Below are positions 32,641 to 36,363 of a stretch of DNA of 36,363 bases, piece by piece (positions within the stretch are counted from its first letter, which is position 1; every line of letters starts with the position of its first letter). The notes under the pieces are model-generated. The model did no database searches, was not told the DNA's origin, and saw only the letters and a program-made list of their open reading frames with translations. A program made the position numbers and the translations under genes. The stretch is from CANNBR01 sp964592275 (GTDB taxonomy: Bacteria; Babelota; Babeliae; Babelales; CAIQNR01), in the NCBI GenBank assembly GCA_964592275.1, contig CAZQDJ010000009.1:1-36363 (forward strand), written 5' to 3'.

Positions 32641-32697
32641 AATATCTTCTATAAGAGGAAATTCGCACATTTTTTTAAAGAACTTATAATTTTTAAT
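32641..32697 (-). pseudogene. Remnant of a second MNT nucleotidyltransferase gene
   Basis: Nineteen codons read IKNYKFFKKMCEFPLIEDI on the minus strand. The intact MNT protein at 34565-34897 has IKNYKFFKKLCELPFVEEI at residues 11-29: 14 of 19 are identical and the rest are conservative. Nothing further of that gene remains on either side. It is too diverged for a fresh copy and too similar to be chance. Confidence 0.75.
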
Positions 32698-32723
32698 TTT
32701 TAAATGCTTTTTTTTACAGTGTT

Positions 32724-33587
32724 TTAATCATGAAGCAATTCATCAATTATTTTCCAAGACTTTTCCTTTTCCAGTGGATTAGTTCCCGGTAGTTCAGCAC
32801 AGATGATTAAGGCTTTCCACAAGGCCCAACCGCGAGCACGGGCCCAAGTATCGCTATCAAATTGAAGAGCGTTTCTAAACGCATCTCGGCTTTCTCCCTT
32901 AAACAATGTCCAGGCGATTACCAAATCACAGGCAGGGTCTCCAATACCGAGAGAGCCAAAATCAATAACTGCACTGAGTTGTCCATTTTTGACCAGTAAA
33001 TTTGTAGGAGCAACATCACCATGGAACCATAAAGGAGGCCTTTGCCATGATGAAACAAGTGCTGTATTCCATATTTTGGTTACTGAATAAGCATCAATCA
33101 CATCTTTAAGAATAGTAATGGCCTTTCTTGTTTCTGCATCATAGGTTTTAAGTGGGCAACTGCGCGAGGGATTAACTGGTCCATTGGTAGTATCAATTTT
33201 TTGAAGAGATATTAGGAATTGCGCAAGTAAAATAGCACATTTCGACAGATCAGTAATACGCTCAATCGATGCCGTTTCCCCCTCTATCCATCGGTACACA
33301 GACCAGCACCAAGGATAGTATTCCGTTGGCTTGCCCATTGCCAAAGGAGCAGGAATAGGAAGGGGTAAAAAGGGTGCCAGTTTTGGTAACCAGAATTGTT
33401 CCTTTTCTACCGATGGCGCATATTCTTCATCACTTGGAAGTCGAACTGTCATAGATTCACCAAGATGAAAGGTTCTATTATCCCAACCTCCGAATTTTAC
33501 TGGCTTGATAAGAAGGTCTGCCCAATGAGGAAATTGTGTGGCAATGAGTTTACGTACAAGAGCGGTATCAATAAGAACTTCTCCCAT
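32724..33587 (-). CDS. APH-type phosphotransferase
   Basis: This 287-residue protein is in the aminoglycoside phosphotransferase/choline-kinase-like fold. The catalytic loop (Brenner motif) is WFHGDVAPTNLL (H189, D191, N196), and the metal-binding DFG is IDFGSLGIGDPACDL (D209, D217). A Lys in the N-terminal lobe was not securely located. Family members phosphorylate aminoglycosides, macrolides, or small metabolites; resistance cannot be claimed from sequence. It begins 11 bp behind the second HEPN gene, so it is co-transcribed with it. AAAGGAATAGAAA precedes ATG. Confidence 0.85.
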   Translation of the reverse strand: MGEVLIDTALVRKLIATQFPHWADLLIKPVKFGGWDNRTFHLGESMTVRLPSDEEYAPSVEKEQFWLPKLAPFLPLPIPAPLAMGKPTEYYPWCWSVYRWIEGETASIERITDLSKCAILLAQFLISLQKIDTTNGPVNPSRSCPLKTYDAETRKAITILKDVIDAYSVTKIWNTALVSSWQRPPLWFHGDVAPTNLLVKNGQLSAVIDFGSLGIGDPACDLVIAWTLFKGESRDAFRNALQFDSDTWARARGWALWKALIICAELPGTNPLEKEKSWKIIDELLHD

Positions 33588-33598
33588 TTTCTATTCCT

Positions 33599-34072
33599 TT
33601 AAAATTGCGCAATTCGCTGTTTTATGCAATGCAATGCAGCTTCAAGAACAGGTACTCCATTTAAAAACGCATTCAAGATTCTTACATGACGATCGGTATC
33701 GCCTTCTTCATAATCATGCGCTATCTCATTTCTCAGTTTACGCAATCCTATCCAGACATCAGCGCTTAAAACATTCATTCTTTCCAAGTAATTCAATTTA
33801 TCGATGAAGGTAAAATCTTCAACCGGTTCTCCAGCTACCTCCAAAAAGAGGGGAAATACTTTTGAAACCATCAAATCCTGAACTTGAGAGAAGCGATAAA
33901 GAGCCGAATCAAATTTTTCTTCTTGACTCTCGGTTAAGGTACCTACTGTTTCGGAAGTCAAGGGATACTGAAGGTTTATCGTTTCAATTCTTCTTTTGAT
34001 ACGCGTCAATTGATATTCTATTATCTTTATTCTTGTTTTCAACGACTCTAATTCTTCTTGTTTTGTCGTCAT
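33599..34072 (-). CDS. HEPN-domain HepT-like protein 2, with coiled coil
   Basis: This 157-residue protein starts with a coiled coil (residues 3-32, KQEELESLKTRIKIIEY and following) and continues as a HEPN bundle. The active motif RX4HXY is complete: R114-NEIA-H119-D-Y121. HEPN toxins of the HepT type cut RNA with this motif, and their MNT partner neutralises them by adding AMP groups to the Tyr. Here no MNT gene lies directly next to it; the intact MNT is paired with HepT-like protein 1, 62 bp upstream. It is followed by the APH-type gene. Confidence 0.8.
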   Translation of the reverse strand: MTTKQEELESLKTRIKIIEYQLTRIKRRIETINLQYPLTSETVGTLTESQEEKFDSALYRFSQVQDLMVSKVFPLFLEVAGEPVEDFTFIDKLNYLERMNVLSADVWIGLRKLRNEIAHDYEEGDTDRHVRILNAFLNGVPVLEAALHCIKQRIAQF

Positions 34073-34134
34073 ACCAATTGCACTCCCTTAATTTTTGCCA
34101 CTTCATAAATAGATTATTTTTTCAAACGCATCAC

Positions 34135-34572
34135 TTATTTCTTCTTTTTTACTGGAAATTCAGATCCATACTGCTCTTTGAGCATAAGCATTGTTTTTTT
34201 GAGAACAAAAAAATAAGTACTTCTTGTATAGTCATAAATATGGTCAGCCACATCTTGATCATAAACATGAGTCACCTCATTTCTCTCATCAAGCATTGTA
34301 ATCCACATATCCTCATCATCAATTAACTTCACTTTGTATGCTTCCATCAAAACAACCTTAGGATAAGCAGCATCTATTTTATATTTTTCTAATAAAACAA
34401 CTTTTAATGCCTTCCAAGAAGCCTCAAAACAAAGCTTAAAACGTGTAACACAAGAATCAATTACAAATCTTTTAACATCTGCAGGCTCAAGAACTGCTTC
34501 TTCAAGTACAGCAACAGTTTTTTCAAAAATTCCTATCTTATAAGCAGACTGTTCTTTATATTCCTTATGCAT
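34135..34572 (-). CDS. HEPN-domain HepT/HI0074-like protein 1
   Basis: This 145-residue protein is of the nucleotidyltransferase substrate-binding (HI0074) group. The RFKLCFEASWKALKVVLLEK segment near 44-63 and DMWITMLDERNEVTHVYDQD near 88-107 are typical. RX4HXY is intact: R97, H102, Y104. I chose ATG at 34572, with AAAGGAAAAAC before it. It overlaps the MNT gene by 8 bp, so the pair is co-translated, as in known MNT-HEPN toxin-antitoxin modules. A longer start at 34602 would sit inside the MNT gene and is less likely. Confidence 0.85.
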   Translation of the reverse strand: MHKEYKEQSAYKIGIFEKTVAVLEEAVLEPADVKRFVIDSCVTRFKLCFEASWKALKVVLLEKYKIDAAYPKVVLMEAYKVKLIDDEDMWITMLDERNEVTHVYDQDVADHIYDYTRSTYFFVLKKTMLMLKEQYGSEFPVKKKK

Positions 34573-34897
34573 GTTTTTCCTTTCTTTTATACAAAATAAC
34601 ACGATCTCTTAAGATACTTTCCCTGAATGGATTTTCTTCGCTTATGGTGTCAAATCGTACACAATCAATTTTTAATAAAGTGTCTGCTTCCTCAATAACA
34701 TCATATTTAAGACGAAGCCATTCTCCATGAGTTGCCTGCGGACAAACAATGGCGATATCAATATCAGACCGCTCTTGATTATCCTCTCGAGCACGCGAAC
34801 CGTACAGCCAAATTTCTTCAACAAAAGGTAATTCGCACAATTTTTTAAAGAACTTATAGTTTTTAATCCGTGCATAGTTTTCAGAAGTAGTTTCCAT
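34565..34897 (-). CDS. MNT minimal nucleotidyltransferase (antitoxin-type)
   Basis: This 110-residue protein has the nucleotidyltransferase signature YGSRAREDNQERSDIDIAI: GS at 33-34 and D45/D47 for metal. Minimal nucleotidyltransferases of this kind (MntA, HI0073) AMPylate the HEPN partner and so act as antitoxins. It is encoded just before, and overlaps, HepT-like protein 1. Its N-terminal block (residues 11-29) is repeated as a fragment at 32641-32697, so a second copy once existed in the block. Lies 10 bp behind the hydrolase gene. Confidence 0.87.
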   Translation of the reverse strand: METTSENYARIKNYKFFKKLCELPFVEEIWLYGSRAREDNQERSDIDIAIVCPQATHGEWLRLKYDVIEEADTLLKIDCVRFDTISEENPFRESILRDRVILYKRKEKHA

Positions 34898-34907
34898 AAT
34901 TTAATAC

Positions 34908-36005
34908 CTATTCGGTGTTTTTTAAGTGCTTCCCAAAAAAATCAACTAACAACTTACGCGTAATCTGAATGCCTTCAACAGGATCAAGTTTTGGCAATGC
35001 ATTCCATGGAGTCACAAGATACAGATCGGTAAATGAGCCATGATCAGCTGCCATTAATGCAACATACTCAGGTCGCGGGATTGTTATGTTTACCAACTGC
35101 TTCATAGGCTGCAATGTCTTTTCAGAATGCTCAGCAACAATGAATAAAAAAGGCACCGATAACGTATGCTCCTCATTCCATGGCTGTAACTTCCCATCAA
35201 GATCGGCTCCCGCCTTAATGCGATTATCACTTTGACACAGAGCCAACGAAATAGCTCCTCCAAAAGAATGTCCAAAGACTCCTATGCTATTAAGATCCAT
35301 GGTCTGATATACCGGATCACTGTTACCGCTCGCCATAAGTTGATCTATGACAAAGGTGATATCGTGCATCCATGTTTGATACTCTTGCGCACGTTCTTTT
35401 CGTCGTTCAATCTGATCTTCTAATGGCTCCAAAGCTTTAATAACTCTTCCATCAGGGAAAACAACTGGATCGGTGACATAGGGATAATTTATCCCTAGAA
35501 TAATGTATCCCTGGCTTGCTAATTCTTCTAATAACGCTGTGTACATAGCAACCGGCCCACCAAAGCCAGGTGAAAAAATAAGTACAGGATATTTTGCTTG
35601 TTTCAATGCTACGGGCGCTTCAATAAGCGCATGACTTTTTAATGAAAAAAGATGAGAAAGTTCTTCAAAAGGAATCTGTTCTGCTTTATTGATCCATTCT
35701 TGAAGTCCATTGATAACAGCAGGTTCTGCATAAGAACTTTTTTGTTCACTTCCTCTTATCTGTGCTGGATACCAAAGTTGAATCATCAATTCACGATGAG
35801 CATCTTGGCTTTTTGAATGATATTCATGACGACTTGTATCAATCAAATGACGACTTGTTGTACCAACAGCATATGTTCCTGTCGGTTGCGGCAATGAGTA
35901 CTGAGTGGAGATTCTCCCTGCGTGCACAAAAGACTCTTTACGAAGCATAAGCAACACTACTGCTATACAACATCCAATAGCTATCACATAGCTCATTTTT
36001 TTCAT
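34908..36005 (-). CDS. PAF-acetylhydrolase-like alpha/beta hydrolase
   Basis: This 365-residue protein has an N-terminal membrane anchor or signal (SYVIAIGCCIAVVLLML, residues 5-21), so it acts outside the cytoplasm. The alpha/beta-hydrolase core has the oxyanion strand VLIFSPGFGGP near 141-151, the nucleophile GHSFGGA (S247), a likely acid in DLDG (D268 or D270) and the His in DHGSFTD (H322). This matches platelet-activating-factor acetylhydrolase (isoform II) type lipases, which free short acyl chains from phospholipids. A role on host lipids is possible but is inference. AAAAAGGAGTATCCAC precedes ATG. Confidence 0.85.
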   Translation of the reverse strand: MKKMSYVIAIGCCIAVVLLMLRKESFVHAGRISTQYSLPQPTGTYAVGTTSRHLIDTSRHEYHSKSQDAHRELMIQLWYPAQIRGSEQKSSYAEPAVINGLQEWINKAEQIPFEELSHLFSLKSHALIEAPVALKQAKYPVLIFSPGFGGPVAMYTALLEELASQGYIILGINYPYVTDPVVFPDGRVIKALEPLEDQIERRKERAQEYQTWMHDITFVIDQLMASGNSDPVYQTMDLNSIGVFGHSFGGAISLALCQSDNRIKAGADLDGKLQPWNEEHTLSVPFLFIVAEHSEKTLQPMKQLVNITIPRPEYVALMAADHGSFTDLYLVTPWNALPKLDPVEGIQITRKLLVDFFGKHLKNTE

Positions 36006-36032
36006 GTGGATACTCCTTTTTCAGTTAAAAAC

Positions 36033-36314
36033 CTATTTTTTTCTTTCAGGCAAAGTAATACCAACCATTTTTTCCACTACCCATTCAGAGCCAGAAAAAT
36101 ACATTTGTACATAAGCAGTATTATCAATCCTAATTCCCCCCGCATTATCGATACCAACCCCCCCTGCAGAATTAACAGGAAGATTCAAAACAACAAGCAA
36201 CAACCTGCATATGACACTACCGTGAGTCACTACCAAAGTATTTCCCTGAGACATATCTTGCGCCTTACCAAGAAGAAATTTCTTTATGCGTTCATCTTGC
36301 TCCTGCTCAGTAAT
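36033..36314 (-). pseudogene. Histidine phosphatase (phosphoglycerate mutase-like), 5'-truncated
   Basis: Only the C-terminal part is present. NTLVVTHGSVICRLLLVVLN holds the second His of the family (vvTHG), and GGIRIDNTAYVQMYF fits the end of the fold. The family's first motif, RHGET, which carries the phosphorylated His, is absent. The frame reads upstream without a start to ITEQEQDERIKK and then meets TGA at 36315-36317, beside a palindrome. An internal ATG at 36254 could start 73 residues. It lies 27 bp before the hydrolase gene. Probably not functional. Confidence 0.7.
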
Positions 36315-36319
36315 TCACA

Positions 36320-36337
36320 GGTGGCTTAAAAGCCACC
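36320..36337. repeat. Palindrome at the break of the phosphatase gene
   Basis: GGTGGCTT-AA-AAGCCACC is a perfect 8-bp inverted repeat directly beyond the break. The DNA on its far side (to 36363) does not continue the phosphatase in any frame. It may be the end of an inserted repeat that runs out of the window. Confidence 0.6.
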
Positions 36338-36363
36338 GCTTTACCCTTCCTATCCGAAACTTT

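Noticed and set aside
32724..33587. Aminoglycoside resistance gene
   Set aside because: The kinase motifs are clear, but the family has many substrates, and nothing here shows a drug as the substrate.

Overview
The window looks like part of a small AT-rich chromosome from a host-associated, Gram-negative-type bacterium. My best guess is the phylum Dependentiae (TM6) or a similar protist endosymbiont. What I see: an outer-membrane assembly protein (BamA-like), an outer-membrane barrel protein, many short secreted proteins with no recognisable family, and broken genes and IS debris beside well-kept housekeeping genes. A polyamine importer and an amino-acid permease suggest uptake from a host. 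The taxonomic assignment is inference; no rRNA lies in the window.

Layout. 1-4446: a partial tRNA-Phe(GAA) on the minus strand lies back to back with pheS, followed by galU, gltX (minus) and a small acylphosphatase-like protein. 4694-8121: one ABC ATPase followed by three tandem related ABC-2 type permeases and the C-terminal stump of a fourth. 8138-11686: a secreted protein of unknown function (minus) and bamA. 11763-16249: a compact operon of a histidine-rich membrane protein followed by potA, potB, potC and potD, with a recognisable promoter. 16285-19677: several small secreted cysteine-rich proteins and an exported two-domain glycosyltransferase. 19721-20189: a non-coding element with 32-bp imperfect terminal inverted repeats and many internal hairpins. 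20334-24489: amino-acid permease, outer-membrane barrel, rpsU, rbfA and a type IV prepilin peptidase, ending in a bidirectional terminator.

24568-25768 is a scar: a gene remnant cut by the left end of an IS30-family element, a truncated transposase, and then a Sua5/YrdC gene. 25955-30571 holds a folC-like Mur ligase, three Fo genes of an ATP synthase (AtpI/AtpR-like, subunit a, subunit c) and a GT4 glycosyltransferase. The c subunit is the most striking gene here: it is a single 324-residue chain made of four c-type hairpins (eight membrane helices), and one hairpin has lost its ion-binding carboxylate.

30572-36363 is an accessory region: dispersed inverted repeats, a GrpB-GNAT protein whose last codons come from a solo IS30 end, a small P-loop kinase, an APH-type kinase, two HEPN (HepT-like) proteins with one MNT nucleotidyltransferase, the remnant of a second MNT gene, a PAF-acetylhydrolase-like hydrolase and a 5'-truncated histidine phosphatase. 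Most of this block is on the minus strand with short gaps, so it could be one transcript. It looks like a site of repeated gain and decay, in contrast to the intact housekeeping operons to its left.
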